64,000 nt of DNA from Lophius americanus (GCA_037951165.1 JBBDHG010000126.1:1827001-1891000); one strand, 5' to 3'; shown: positions 1-13,388, counted from the stretch's first letter. Numbers and translations: made by a program. Notes: generated by a model from the letters alone, not told the origin.

Positions 1-2110
1 ATCTCCCCCTGGTGAGTAAAATATGAACTATTGGAGTAAAATTCAAGATAGATCTCCTCCAGCTGATTCGTTTTTACCAACTAAAGGCTCATTGAAGATA
101 TATTGAACCAAAATCACTCCAGTTATTCCTCTGAAAATTATACATGAAACAGTTTTTGAGTCATCGTCTTAACACGACCAAACTGTTGCAGATGAGGCGG
201 CAGCGCCGACGATTCCGTAAAATCCAAGACTTATCCGTGATAAAATAAGTTGTGACATTCTGAAAAATATCAGTAAAAAAAATACAAGGATTCACAAATC
301 CATTTAAACTAAATTTAACTGAATATAGTACAAAGAGGCATCTTCTAGATGTCATCATCTTAACAAGGAGATTCGTCCCGTCCCGTCTGGATGACATCAT
401 ACGGCGTTCCAAAACCAGTATGTAGCGTTCAGTGATATTGTAGCGTTACCTTATGTTGAACTTTGTAAGACCCACCTTTGTAAGACCCACCTACCATACC
501 CCCTCATGATACAATCCCCCATTACCCATGATCCTCCTTACCTGCTTTTGAGCATCAATAATATTGCCATTATTTTGATACTCCTGAGAGTTTTTGAGAC
601 ATAATACTGCCATAAAAATTCTGAAATACATATATATCTGCAAGAAATCTAATATTTAAAGGAGGATTAAAAATATTTGTACGGTGTTTCAATTGAATTG
701 AGTGTCATGAAGGATGAAGAAATTCGGTTTTACTACTTTAACATAGATCTTCCTACACTTCCGACATTAACAAGGCAAGGCAACTTTATCTATATAGCAC
801 ATTTCAGCAACAGGGCAATTCAAAGAGCTTACACAAACAATCAAGAGTGCAAAAGAACATTAAAGACAGTTTAAAGAACATTAACAAAGATTAAATAATT
901 AAAAATAAGCTTAAAAAACTTGAAATAATGATAAACAAACACACATACAGACAAACGGAGAAAATAGTGTGAGTGAAAACATAACGTTGATCCTTGTTGG
1001 AGGCAAACATGGCTGAATATTCCCGTGCATGAATCTTTGAATATTCTACAACCATTGTTACGGTTATCAGTAACACCTGTGAATATATGATGATTCAAAA
1101 ATTGGGTTATGAAAGAGGAAAAAATTACATAAATTTGAAAGTATGATTATTTTGAATGTCAATCTTTCTATATTTAATAGTAGATGAAGTATTCAGATCA
1201 TTCACTTCAGTAAAAGCAAACACCACACTGTGAATAAATTCCACCACAAGTAAACGCTCAGCACGCTAAAGCTTAGAGCTCTGAGTCTGCCAGCTTAGCT
1301 ATGTCAAACTGTCTCAGAACCATCAACACAATGAACTCAATACATCAAGCAAACTACTCATTGTGCGGGAAAATGTTCCCCTTCTATGTTTACACTACTA
1401 TAGGATATTTTTGGATCATATAACTACTGCATTAATGTATAAGTCTATGTTGCATTTTACTGCTCTAGGTGTTTAAAGTTGAGGTAAATTAACTGCTTCA
1501 TGCTGTTGAATCTAAAATATCATCATCTGCTTATAACATCTCCCACCCAAGAATCTTCAAAGATAAAAATTTTGTGTCATGTCCTCCCTTCCTATCATGT
1601 CTATAAGAGCGTGCATACCCTAAGAAAGACGGACTGGTCCCGTTTGGACGAACCGGGATCGGCTAAAATATTTCAAAATTATGTTTGGGGCCAGGTCCCA
1701 TAAGGAAAAGTCCAGGAGCAGAATGGGGCGCGATCATGCTCACTTATTTGTACAGAACAGAGACGCTGAAGTGGAAGGCGCAAGAGATGACTGTCTACAG
1801 AGTATTCGAGGGACAATGAGAGAGATTGTCGGAATTGTCTTTAGATTTAGAGCCAGGGACTCAAAAGATGAAAAAAAACACTGTTTTTCATTAACAAAAG
1901 TTCCCCCTAGTGAGATAAACATGAGCGTTTAGAGTAATTTAAGACTTATATAAGATAGATCTCATTGAGCCAGGTCAAATACACCAAATCTGGACTAGGT
2001 CAGACCAGTGGTTCAGATGTTATGTCCGAAACACGTTGTTTTTTGTGGAAAAAAAGAAAAAAAGAAGCTCCCCCAGTATAATATGAAATATTAGTGTAAA
2101 ATATACCATT
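1..2110. other. Intergenic sequence left of asph
   Basis: No gene is supported. Copies of the unnamed dispersed repeat lie at 1-180 and about 1890-2110 (CCCCCTAGTGAG..., TTTGGACTA-type motifs). The rest is AT-rich and unremarkable. The minus open frame 161-412 is unsupported. Confidence 0.5.
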
Positions 2111-2289
2111 ACGAAAATATTGCTATTGCTATATTGCTAATACTTGTTGGAGATAAAGCTCTCCCTACTGTTGGACATATACAACGACCTTTAGTTCTTT
2201 CCTTTAAAAAATATTTTTTGGGTTCTGCAGCAGACTCATTGGCGATGATTAATCCATAATATCTCCAACTTTTCTGGGAAAGCGGTAAT

Positions 2290-2520
2290 AAAGCTGGTGG
2301 AGTGGCTCTTTGCCGCAGTGGGTAACGCCACAGCAAGAATGTACCTTTTTCAAATCCACCTCTGAGTACGCATGTTCTCCCCGTGTCAGTGACGGTTGTC
2401 TCTGGGTTCTCCTCACCTGTCAAATAACCTGCAACATACGTGATTGGTGAGTCTAAATTGCCCGTAGGAGTGAATGCGAGCGTTTATGGTTGTCTGTCTC
2501 TATGTATCAGCTCTCGCCTG
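2290..2520 (+). repeat. Degenerate fish SINE-type repeat
   Basis: The stretch contains GCATGTTCTCCCCGTGTC, GGGTTCTCCTCACC and ATTGGTGAGTCTAAATTGCC with GGTTGTCTGTCTCTATG. These are in the order seen in a very common teleost SINE (CATGTTCTCCCCGTGTCTGC...). The tRNA-like head before it (2300-2340) is badly worn. Confidence 0.6.
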
Positions 2521-3029
2521 ACCTGACCCACCTTGACGAGGTAAGGAGCTGTTTGTAATAGTGACGTCACAAGGAGGCGAGGCGCTCTCTTGAAAGAGTG
2601 TCCGATATTGATGCCTTTGTTCCTTTAATATTTTATATTTGTGATGTCACTTGTTGTGGTTGTGATGGTTAAAAATAACCTGTTTTGCATTTTGTGCATG
2701 TGCAAAAAATGACAGCTCGGATGATTATGTCGTTTTTAATTTACACCATATGAAGAAAGAGTGAATAGGGGATGGGGGGCTGAGTGGGCTGAACAGAGAT
2801 GCTGAAGTGGAAGGCACAATAGACGAACAGTTCCAGAGTATTTGAGAGATACTGAGAGAGTTTGTTGGAGTTTTTCGGAATATTTAGAGGCCGGCAAGAT
2901 AAAATACACATTAATGGAGAAATCTGCATGATTTGTTTCTTAAATAAAGCGACCTAATTGATTCACATTACCAGAAGGTTCAGAATAACACCAGCCTCAC
3001 AGTCCTCACAGAACCCACCGGTGAACAAT

Positions 3030-3720
3030 CAGGTTTTGGACATTGAACACTTGAACTCACACAAACACCTGCATGACTGGTCTGGTCGGACAACACAGAT
3101 GTCCTCTGTACAAGAAGGGCCAAGGTCGTCTCCACATGCTGAGGAGACTGAGGTTCTTCTGAGTGTACAGGACTCTGTTAAAGACCTTCTATGACACTGT
3201 GGTTGCATCAGCAGTTGTCTGCGCCGTGGTCTGCTGGGGTGGAGGAAGCATAGAGAAGGACAGGCCGAGACTGAACAGGCTGGTAAGGAGGTCCAGAGCT
3301 GGACTCTGTGGAGGAGGTGGGTGAGAGGAGAATGTTGACTAGGCTGACATCCATCCTGGACAACACCTCTCACCCCACACCTGAGACTGTGGGAGCTCTG
3401 AGTAGCTCCTTCAGCGGCCGACTGCGACACCTACAGTGTAAGACAGAGCACCACTGCTACTCCTTTGTCCGGACTGCAGTCAGAATCTACAACAAATCCC
3501 TGTGAGACTTTGTTGTGTCTGAAACCAGAACTCTTGTACCTCACTACACATCATGTGTGTGTCTGATAATCATCAACTGACTACACACCATGTGTGTACC
3601 TCTAATTGCACTACTGCACACATGGACAACTATTGCACATCTCTAACTGGACTATTTTAATTCATACTATATATGCCATCGGAGATCGGACTTTTTCCTT
3701 TTTCATGCTCTTAATTCCTG
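3030..3720 (+). pseudogene. 3' end of an L2-like non-LTR retrotransposon
   Basis: In broken frames the plus strand reads YKKGQGRLHMLRRLRFF, then LLKTFYDTVVASAVVCAVVC with WGGGSIEKDRPRLNRL. After a frameshift it reads GERRMLTRLTSILDNTSHP, LSSSFSGRLRH and FVRTAVRIYNKSL, then a stop. This is the well-known C-terminal end of reverse transcriptase ORF2 in fish L2/Rex-type LINEs. The following 200 bp look like its 3' UTR. It is 5'-truncated and dead. Confidence 0.85.
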
Positions 3721-3819
3721 TATTTAAATTTACATGTGTATTTTTCTTTTTTTATTCCTCAATTTTGGATTGAGTGTATACAGTATGTGTATATGTCAGT
3801 GTACGTATATATACATACA

Positions 3820-3849
3820 TATGGATGGATATATATATATATATATGTA

Positions 3850-3880
<31 letters not shown>
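3820..3880. repeat. AT microsatellite
   Basis: Long ATATAT runs just after the LINE tail. Confidence 0.9.
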
Positions 3881-4315
3881 CATTTCACATGTATTAAACA
3901 CATTTATTTTAAGGGCCATGTTTAAATTTTCTTTTAGAATTATTACTCGCAATCAAATTGATGAAGAATTATTTGGAACCTTTTTATGTTCTCTATCACC
4001 TAAGGTAAAAAATATTTGCGATCAAAAGGTCCAACTATCTAAATAATAATAATAATAATAGAATAATACAATTCTTATAAGCACAAAGCTGCAGGTATGC
4101 ATGTCTTCATTGGTAAAATAAATACACATTCCTCTAATTATATAAAAATGTTTCACTTTTTCATGCCATGTTTAAAGTAAGGTAAAAAAAATGTTTATGT
4201 GTCTATAAAGTTATATTCTGTTGCTGATATATTTTACAGATTTTAAAAATGGCGTGAAAGTAAGTCCACAGCGATGCCCGGGTTCTACCATCTTGCCACG
4301 TTCCAGGAGGAACGA

Positions 4316-4573
4316 GGGGGCGGGGCAGAAACTATCCACACGGTTGAATAAACTCAACGCCCCTCGAATACCATTGGTCAGAGGAGTCTCCAAACCCGCC
4401 TATTTCCGTGCAGCATGTCTGTCATTGGTTTAGAGAGCTGTCAGTATTAGAGTGGACGGGATTTTTGTGGTTGTGAGTTTCATGAGGCAAGAGACACACT
4501 ATTGGTTTTCTCTTTTACTCCGGCCGCCTCAGCATTTCCCTCACATCCACTCTTCTTAGAGAAAAGATTTGCC
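4316..4573 (+). promoter_or_regulatory. Upstream promoter (P1-like) and 5' UTR of the asph-like gene
   Basis: The sequence just before the first coding exon has a GC box (GGGGGCGGGGC at 4316-4325) and three inverted CCAAT boxes (ATTGG at 4373, 4424 and 4501). There is no obvious TATA box. This is the usual look of a broadly active vertebrate promoter (Sp1 and NF-Y sites). Intron 1 begins with a GC-richer stretch. The mammalian locus also has a ubiquitous upstream promoter. The transcription start is not determined; somewhere around 4430-4540 is my inference. Confidence 0.55.
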
Positions 4574-4613
4574 ATGGCTTCAAAGAAGAACGCAAAAGTT
4601 GTAAAAAGCAAAG
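4574..4613 (+). CDS. asph: asph-like coding exon 1 (N-terminal cytosolic segment)
   Basis: The ATG sits in a good Kozak context (GCCATGG). It opens a 13-residue basic peptide starting MASKKNAK, close to the MAQRKNAK start of the mammalian ASPH isoforms made from the upstream promoter. The exon ends AAAG before GTGGGT, leaving one base (phase 1), which the next exon completes to an Asp codon. The peptide is the cytosolic tip of a type II membrane protein and has no signal peptide. Every downstream route in this window is compatible with this start. Confidence 0.82.
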
Positions 4614-5901
4614 GTGGGTCGCTGTTTGCCCTCTTTCATTCTGTCATGGTGGGTTGATGCTTTGCAGCCTTCAGCTTTCACTGTCAGGCATTTCAAAAGT
4701 AATCGGTTGTCAAACTGTTATTTAATCCAGGGCCCTAGTCCTGGTTGTCTTGCTGCATTCAGCTTAAACAAATCGTTTTATCTACCTCGTGCAAATGTTA
4801 TTTAAGTGTAAAAACGGTTAAATAGCATGTTTTATATGGAAGCTATGCTTGCAGCTTAAACACGCAGTATAATCCGACCTTTAGCTTAGCATGATGCGAC
4901 ATATCAACGACGCGAACAATGTGTTGTCTTTTTTGTTGCTTTAGCGACGACAGTTACTGATTGACCGTCTGTTTATGCTCTGGCTAGGCTGGCTCACTAT
5001 GGCGACCCATTCTCCAGGGATTGCAACGCGAAACCAGTTTGCACGCGACCGTTAGCCCAACATCAACGTTAGCTTTATATGCTAGCTAGCTGCGGTGAAC
5101 CGTTGGCATATTTCAGTGATTATAGACCACAAACCTTTCAAGCGCTGCTAGTGCGAGTGAACCCCGGGGCTAAAGGCACCCCGCCCCCGGTTAAGCAGAG
5201 ACTCTTTATGTTCACGTGTCATTCTGTGTGAGGAGCCGTGGGTGGGGTTATACGTGGCTCATTGGGGTCTACGGTGAAACCAGTACCCCTTATACAAAAT
5301 CCAACATCGAGCTACGGACAGCGTTGCAGGCATGATATGGAATAAAACTTTTTTTTTTAAATTCCTTATGTATAGTGATGACGTTGCTCTGATAGTAAAG
5401 CCGTTAAATATTCACCAGTTGTATATAGTCAACTAAATCGTCTTAAGAGGTTGCAAAAGCTTTCAACTGACTTTTTTATTTTTATTTAACGTTTAATCAG
5501 GTTTCCTACCCCCTTTCCTCTACCAACAGCATCAAAAAAGTACTCCAAAGTATAAGCAGTAGCCTAACTACACGTGTTGATGCGTGCTTGTCCTATTCGT
5601 GAACGCTTTTCACTTTCCAGATGACTGGAAAGCGCCAAGTGATCACAAACAGATGCGACGCACCCTACACGAATTAAACGATATCACTTAAATCTGATGG
5701 ACGCATCATGATCTGCACGCTCGCGTGTTACAAAAGGAACCTTTTGCCACAGGGTTACGTTTGCAAACCCTCAGAACAAAATGTACAGTTCCTATGCATC
5801 CCAAACCCCGCCCCCTATAGTCCCGTTGGCGTTACGTTCGGACGGTACGTACTGTTCATCTCTGCTGACGACTACAATGAAGCCAGCTCAGTGGATCTGA
5901 T

Positions 5902-5947
5902 TGACTGACTGACTGACTGACTGACTGACTGACTGACTGACTGACTG
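5902..5947. repeat. GACT tetranucleotide microsatellite
   Basis: About eleven copies of GACT/CTGA in asph intron 1. Confidence 0.95.
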
Positions 5948-8900
5948 ATTTCAAGTATTGATTTAAAAAAAAAATAATCATAGTTTATTAATTAGCGATT
6001 TTATGCTTTTTAAGTCCTACTACTGTATTTACACGGACACATGGTTGCATAGTTATATTGTTATGGCCTTTGCTTTGATGCAGAATATATTGTCGTGCAT
6101 TGGAGTGATTGAGTGGGTGTTTATAGGGTTCCACCAGTGTCTGATTGTTGTGATGGTCTAAACGTTATTCCTAAAATAATGTAAGTTAGATAACTGATTT
6201 AACACTTTTCTCACACTTAATCAGAGCATAAACACGTAACCTTCTGAAGGAAGTTGTGATTTCTTATCAGTTAGTTCTGATAGCAAAATGAAAGTGTAGA
6301 TATTTGGGGCAGAGTGGATTAGCGAATCCACAAATAAAAGAAAAAACAAGGGATGTGCACTTCACATTTATCTTAGTTGCCATCATATGACTAAATACTG
6401 AAATTGGCTTATCAAATATTGATTTTTGGCTCAGTCAGTCAAGCATGAAGGGAGACTGCAAACTGTGTGTTGCATTAGATATGCCACTCAACAGATCAAA
6501 GGCATTCTGAGGGTGTATTGATCATGTATGTGAAAGAATCAAGGATGTCCAAATGCATTAGATAATACTGATATATGCATTCACCTTACTTGAATTTTAG
6601 CTTCAGTTATCAATTGTTTACCTTTTATTTAAAATAATTTCTGCGTGTGTCTTGTGCTGTCTTCACCACTTCAAATCTGTAATTTAAATCCCTTAGGCCC
6701 CCCCTCCCCAGCAGAGGGCTGAAGAATAAACAAAACTGAAAGGGTAAAGGTCTTGTCTTTTCCTCAGGATCTGTGTGATGCTGTGTTGTGTTCTTTGCAT
6801 CTGCAGTTTGTCTTAGACATGGTAGGTTGAAAACATTACAGCGTAACCCTGCATGTAAGTGCAATGGTGTGTGTGTATGTGGTATTGGCGTGAAGACACT
6901 AAAGCTGGACATACACTGTTCAGTTTCAGACATGTTGTTTGATTCCAACTCATACTGTACCAATAAATCGGTTGCGATATAAAGCCAAAGCTCACGATGT
7001 GTGGGCATGCACTTTACTGTCTGATCAGCAAAACCGGCTTGGGTGCTAACACTGTCTGTCAAACATAAAATAAAAAAAAGCGATTTGCAATTGTCAATGA
7101 AGATCAGTTTGAAAGATCAGAGGCAGGAAGAAGTTTGTTTGCTAGCGACATACTCACAAGACGGAGACAAGCTGCTTTGAAGTGCCATCCTATGTGCTGA
7201 AGCTTCAAGGAAAAGAGGCGCTTGCATACATGGGCGCATAAGTGGCTAGGAGGTTATGGACAGTAAGGCTGGCGGAAAGAACTGGATGTAAACCAGCTAG
7301 GTTTAATAATGTAGAGAGTTAACTTGATGGACTGCACCGCTCTGAGAGCAGACATAACTTTTATTTTTATTCCTTTGTGTGCAGTTGCTACCAGCCACAA
7401 ACTGTTCTTCCTACTTAACGACTGCTTGTTGTATATTATCCACATGATGCGTCTTGTTGTCGTGGCAACCCAAGACGCTCTGTTTGCTACTTTGCGCAGG
7501 CGCAGTGAGGAAAAAAGGCACTGATCTCCGAATTGACTCATGGCTCTGCCTCAACTGTGCAAAAGACTGTCTCAGCTGACCCAAATTCCTGACTTGTCAG
7601 AATTTCATCCCATCGTCTGCCAATCGTCCTGGAGTTGCTGATTGGTCTACTGGTAAATCTCTACTGGTGGAACTGTATCCACATGGTTTTACATGCTCCT
7701 ATCGTCCATCCCTAGCTGGTACTGTCTAAGATTGTTTGTCAGATATCCCAGCACAAGCTGTAAATATTAAAACAGTTGTATTTATTACAACTCTGGCGTT
7801 TTAGACGAGCCATATTATTAAACTGCATTGTGGTGATAAAACCAATCAGATCGATCTTGATGTTTGGAATGACTAGGCGATATGCTGGTTTTTAATCATT
7901 ATTAGAAATTTTTGACATTATGTTTGGAATTGGAAACTGAGTTCTGATAGGGGCTGATGGCTCGGCAGCCTATAACACTGGCATTGATCCTCAAGATGAT
8001 GGGGAAGAGGGAACAATAATGAAAGTGATGACGATAGAAGAGGCTGTAGTAACCTTTGTGAACTAAAAGTGGAGATTGAGATGCTTTGTCTTTTTACTAG
8101 AGAGGAACAGGAAACAGGGAATGAAACAACACATGTCATAAAGAGTAATCCTCTTTTATGATTCCATGTGCAGCGATACTCCGACAGATTGTTGGAGTTG
8201 TAGTTAAATTTAGATGCTAGAAATAAGTCAGACATTAATGGAGAAATCTGCACAAATGTCACCAAAGACAGACTGAACATTTAACCAGTTTCTGATTAAA
8301 GTTATGGATGTTTAGTTTATGGTTTTGTTGGTGCTGTCATGTATTCCTTATACTAACTTGTGTTATATTTGAAAATCCCAAACATCCAGTTGTAACAAAG
8401 CTTTGACCTTAATGAATCCAAATAATTTGCTTTAATCATATTTGTATTTCCCCTTCCTCAGACATGTTCCTACTGATGTTACGCGTCACTTCAGTAAAGT
8501 TCCACATTTATGAGTTAACTTCATCATGACGTCATGATTACAGATCTAGTATCAGTCTGCCACAGGTTATAAAATATAAATCTGGGTTCTTTAGAATCAA
8601 AAACAGAAACAATTGGACTATATTTGACCCGTTTTTTTGTGAGACAATGATAAAATCTAATTATCTTGGCACTGGCTCAACTAAAACTGCTCTAGTAGAG
8701 ACTAGTGACTTTCTGGGGATTTGTCATCACAAAAGAGGTTTGCCATTCCTTTCCAGGGGCTTTTGTTGTGCCTAGATTACAGTCTCCATCGTTGGAATGT
8801 ACTGTACGCCATCAGGGACCCCAAAAACCTCCTCTGTCGAGAGCTGGACAAATGAGTGGAGCTAGTTGCTAATTGGGTATCTGTCAAAGGATGTGCGATA

Positions 8901-9620
8901 TGGACAACAAATATTTTCTTTGAGTTTGTCTGACAATATTCATTTATATTATGTATCCGAGAGAGAATTATAAATTCAATTCTAATTCTACTAGCTCACT
9001 TTTGTACAGTAGATATTAATGGTTTCCCACTTTTAATATCAATGCAATCAATATGTTGAAGGAAAATAAATTAGTCTCTAACTTCAAACTCGTGTTTCTG
9101 TCAAATATTACACAAATATGCAAAAAAAAAAAAACGTGGCCTGTATCATTTTCAAGTGATTAAGGTCGGTCAAACATCGCTTAAAGATTCAGGAAACAAA
9201 ACTATTGTCCAGGCAGTGTGCATTGTGTTATTCAGGAATTGTTTTTTATCCATCTTTTTCAACCGTTTTTGCACAAAGTCTTTTTAAATGTAGTTAGTAG
9301 GTCTGGGTATTTGCATCAAATATTTTTTATTGCCTTCAATTGCAATAATTTTGTGGTATGTTGAGATACCCGTTGCATATATTATAAAGATTTCAGACTA
9401 ATGATAACTTTTAACCTGGTTACATCCTACATATGTTTCCATTATTACCTCTGAGAAGTGTTTCCTGTGAGGCGTTACATATTAGGGGTCTTAATGCTGT
9501 CCTGTATTAGGGCAGGGCGATTCATCGTTAAAAGATCTTGATTCAGTCGATCTCATTTCTGAGGAGCAATGATAATGTAGTGTTTACATTCATAACTTAA
9601 CTGCAGCAAAGTCAATGCCT

Positions 9621-9623
9621 GTA

Positions 9624-9654
<31 letters not shown>

Positions 9655-9669
9655 GCTCTCGCTCTCTCG
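9621..9669. repeat. CT microsatellite
   Basis: A CTCTCT run with interspersed CG in asph intron 1. Confidence 0.9.
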
Positions 9670-11414
9670 ACCAAATGGTGTTTAGATCATTTGGCGCTGA
9701 GGTGCAGACACTATACTCGGGGCGGGCAAGAGACAGATAGCGTAGGAAAAATGTTGTGTTTTGTGGTAATACAGATTCATTAAGTCTCCAATCACATTAA
9801 CTTTGTGGTGCAGTGGCTAAAAATGGGTCATGATATATGAATAGTTATGGAATAATGGTGGCTCTTAAGACAACCAGTGTGGACACTTTAAGTTAAGTAA
9901 TTAAAAAAAAACTATTTTTGTTTGAAAAGCCCGCCCGTATGGCTGAATATGTACATTTACAAATGACTTGCTGCATACACTGATGATGGGAATGCATACG
10001 TAAGACTCTATCCTACCAGCCTGCACAAGGCAGTGAGTGCTTGGACTCACAGCATGGATTTTGATTTGGTTTTCACAGCGTTATTTACCACGTCAGCTCA
10101 CACATCATTGAAATAACTATTAAGATATTATCATCACAACGCATCATATCACGCAGCCCTAATCTCTCATCCACATGTTTTTAATTTTATTTTGCTGAGC
10201 TGCGTGAGCTCTTTTAAAGTAGCTTCACTGTCAAAACTCGAGATGTGAGTGGAATGTTTCCTCAAGTATACCGTCCTGCATATCTGTGTACACGTACCAG
10301 CATGCATCTGCCTCGAAGGCCAGAGGGAAGAGTAAATAAATTTGAAGGCGGTGCAAAGTGAATCTTACATAAGACCTATGAGGAGCTGCTCAAGCTGAAC
10401 AACGTGTATAGAGGTTCACAGCACACACTGAGCAGTGGGAGTTTTCCGTTTGTTTGGAAAAGAAGCCTGTGTCTGTGCTTGTGTTTTTGCGTGGATGCCT
10501 GTACATTCAGAGGTGTCTTCATAGGAGAATGGAAAATGAGCATTGTGGTATGTTTTTTTGCATAGTCTCTTGTCTCCTTTTGGCATGTGTTTTTGCACTT
10601 GTGTGGAGGTTATGGATTATCTTTTCTTTGTGTGATCTTGTGTATAATTAAGAGATGTGTCAACATCAGACAGTATCAGTATCTGTCGGGTACTTGCACA
10701 CTTTTGAATGGAGCTCATTTGTTTAACACCATCTAAAACGAACAAACTATTTAAACCAGATCGATCTAGCTTATTGTATGTGTGCCGTTAAAGCGGTGAC
10801 CTGACTGTTTGAACATGTTTTCAGTCACAACGTCACTGCTTTGAGTTATTTAGTTAGTAGAATAACACTCCTTTCAAAAAGGGCTGTCAAAAAGGGAGTG
10901 CTATGCAAACAGTTACATTTTTAAATCCCCCCTATATATTGTCATATTTATGACTAATACTGTTTGACTTCTGCACATTTTTGGTCATTTTGCAAAATTG
11001 AGTCTCACCCGTGTCGTATCGAGTATAGAATTTAGTTTTACTATGCAAATTCTAAATGCCTGTGGCTCTGTATGCAAGTGATGTTAAAACCACTGACGAC
11101 TTGTTTTTTCCATAAACCCAGGTTTATGATAATGATCTCATAGATTGTGGTACTCAGGGATTTTTCTACAGTTGTTATTGATAGATCTTCACTGTAGCCT
11201 GATGTATTATTGACTATTGTTGATTGGAAACATTTAAGAATATAATCAATTGGTAAGTAAATGATAATGAAGTCTTATTGCATGGGCATACACATCTGGT
11301 CACGAAGTGAAAGACGGGTGTAGAATTTTCCATATGAAGTGTAGGAGAGGGGCAGTTGTTTTGAAGGATGCAGGTCCCAGTTAGGCTATTCTTCTTCTCT
11401 CTCTGTGTCAGGAC

Positions 11415-11441
11415 CAGCTGGTCTAATGGCACTATAAATAG
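11415..11441 (+). promoter_or_regulatory. Candidate muscle promoter: E-box plus MEF2/TATA site
   Basis: A perfect MEF2 consensus, CTATAAATAG (11432-11441), lies 11 bases after a CAGCTG E-box (11415-11420) of the type bound by myogenic bHLH factors. The MEF2 sequence also works as a TATA box. It lies 1.8 kb upstream of the membrane-anchor exon. The human ASPH locus is reported to have a second, MEF2-activated promoter that drives junctin and junctate in striated muscle, so the position and the motifs fit. I could not find a clean alternative first coding exon after it: the ATGs at 11463 and 11500 both meet early stops. The role is therefore inference. Confidence 0.4.
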
Positions 11442-13232
11442 CTCTCTTTGACCCCCAGAGCCATGTCAGGCTGTGACAGAACAAGGACTGACAGATCAGC
11501 ATGAGGAAGAGTCAATAGAGGAAGAGAAGAGGGAAGCAGAGAAGAGGTGGGACTAAGGTGGAAGAGGTGGTCCAAGAGGCTAAGCTAGACCTGTCCCCCA
11601 ACTTTATACATTCATTGTGGCCAGTTAACCTCTTATTCAGTTAGTCTGCCACCCAGGTTGGCAGGGATGTGTGATAAAGCCACTTTGGTCGAGCCCGTCC
11701 CCACTCCTCACATCGGAGAGATCCCCACAGTGATACCTGGAGAAGTCCAAGGTGAGGAAAGCTTCTATCCAAGGACTAGAGCCCTGAGAAGGACAGTGGA
11801 CTTTCGAGGTCGTTGTGTGGGCCCTGGTGTTTGAAGCGTTGGTTTTGTGGTCTCGTGGAAAATATCCCAATTTGCTGGTTGTATATTAGTTTTTGACATA
11901 CCTCTTGTTTCATCACTAGTGCGTGTATGTGTCCTGAATTATGACCATGCATACTTTGATGGAAACATGTCACCAAATATTTAAGTAGGTGAACTTTGAA
12001 TGGGATCTAACATACACTTCAGTGTGATCATTGTGTCTTTGACCCGAATTCATGTCCACTTTGACATTAATCAGTATTTGTGCTAAGCTATGCTAATCAC
12101 AGAACAGATAGACAAAACGACTGGCGATATTCTCAGCTGACTCTGGGTTGAATAACAATAGGATTGCCCTAAAATAGCAGAGACATGCAGTATTAAGGCG
12201 GTGGATGGATTTTGTATTATAAAAATTAGCTTGTACAGTCAGTGTACAGTGTGATCTCAAAAAGCTAATATTTCAATGTATTTCTATGTAACTGGCTATG
12301 ATCAGAGTTCACGCTTCATGTCTGGCCCAACAGATCCGTGGTAGCGAAGATAAGTAAAATGTACAGTAGACATGAGAACATGGCACCATGCTCTTTGAGT
12401 GTGTCTGAGTTTGGACTAATGCCAGGATGTTGACTTCAGCACCTGTTCATTCTCTGATGCTATTTTCTCTCTTCATGCCCTGTGGAATGTCATTGACACC
12501 CCTGGAATAGCTTCTTGGATGTGGAGCCTTATTTTCTATTTCCATCACCTCTGGCTGCCAAAGTCTGTTCTGAGCAATTAGTGCCGATGAAACGGATGAT
12601 TATTAACAGATTTGTCCACAATCAAGTCTGAAAACATAACATCATATAGTATTTGAACATTCCAGTGTCGAGTGTCGGATCGGTCAAGTTCTGTCCTCAA
12701 GAGACAAGTTTGGAAGGCAAGAATTGATCTAAAAATCCAGGTGGAAAAAAGTGATTTAGCTGCCTGTCTTTTTAGGACATTAACTGCATTTGTGCTTCAT
12801 CTGAAACCAAACCGCTACCATGATTTAACAAATAAGATGATTGTTCTGTAATGCAGGCCAAATGTGAGATTTTTCTCCTGATGATGCTGTCACATAGCTA
12901 TTAATGCTGGGTGTACCCGGCATTGCAAGAAGATCCATTTGTGAAACTGTGTCATGAGGCTGCTAATGTTCTGATTGTGCATAGCAGTTGTGTTCTTGAA
13001 TCGGTATTCAACATTCAACAGAAGAGGTTATTAAGGTTTAACATGTGACAGTGAAGCTCTAATTTCGGCTCTCAATGCAGTTTAAAACCACTAAAATCAG
13101 CCACAAACTTGTGTCTAATGTGTGGGATGAAGTTCCATTTCTTGGTCCTAGACTTCATTACTTGAATGTACAGCATGATCTTGTGCCGTGAGTAACCGTG
13201 TGAACCTAATATCTACCATCTCTGGATTGCAG

Positions 13233-13388
13233 ATGGTACTAAAACCCAATCAGCCAACAAGAATGGGAAGAAGGCAGACTCTGGGTCCAGCAGTTTCTTC
13301 ACCTGGTTCATTGTCTTGGCCCTGCTGGGTGTCTGGACCTCTGTAGCAGTGGTTTACTTCGACCTGGTTGACTATCAGGGAGTTCTCG
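13233..13388 (+). CDS. asph: asph-like coding exon 2 (membrane anchor)
   Basis: The exon encodes a short polar, lysine-containing cytosolic stretch, then one hydrophobic helix at about residues 36-56 of the product, then the start of the luminal side. The block FFTWF...LALLGVWTSVAVV...FDLVDY is nearly identical to mammalian ASPH/junctin and is the best single piece of evidence for the gene. Borders are TGCAG and CTCG|GTGAGT, phase 1 at both ends. The positive residues before the helix and the acidic residues after it agree with N-cytosolic, C-luminal topology in ER/SR membrane. Confidence 0.95.

Larger units (their letters stand above)
4614..13232 (+). other. Intron 1 of the asph-like gene
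   Basis: The intron is 8.6 kb and runs from GTGGGT to the acceptor TGCAG. It holds a GACT tetranucleotide repeat (5902-5947), a CT-rich microsatellite near 9621-9669 and the candidate muscle promoter at 11.4 kb. Open frames such as 6625-7062, 7254-7541 and 7918-8280 (minus) show no family similarity or splice context that I can recognise. The 6.8-7.8 kb stretch reads like old interspersed repeat, but I could not name the family. Confidence 0.6.

Noticed and set aside
4359..4430. ER stress response element (CCAAT-N9-CCACG) near exon 1
   Set aside because: I checked the sequence 9 bases from the inverted CCAAT boxes at 4373 and 4424. The CGTGG partner is not there.
11463..11560. Alternative first coding exon after the MEF2/TATA site
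   Set aside because: ATG at 11463 meets a stop after 13 codons and ATG at 11500 after five. Only a weak GT fits the phase needed by exon 2, so I did not annotate it.
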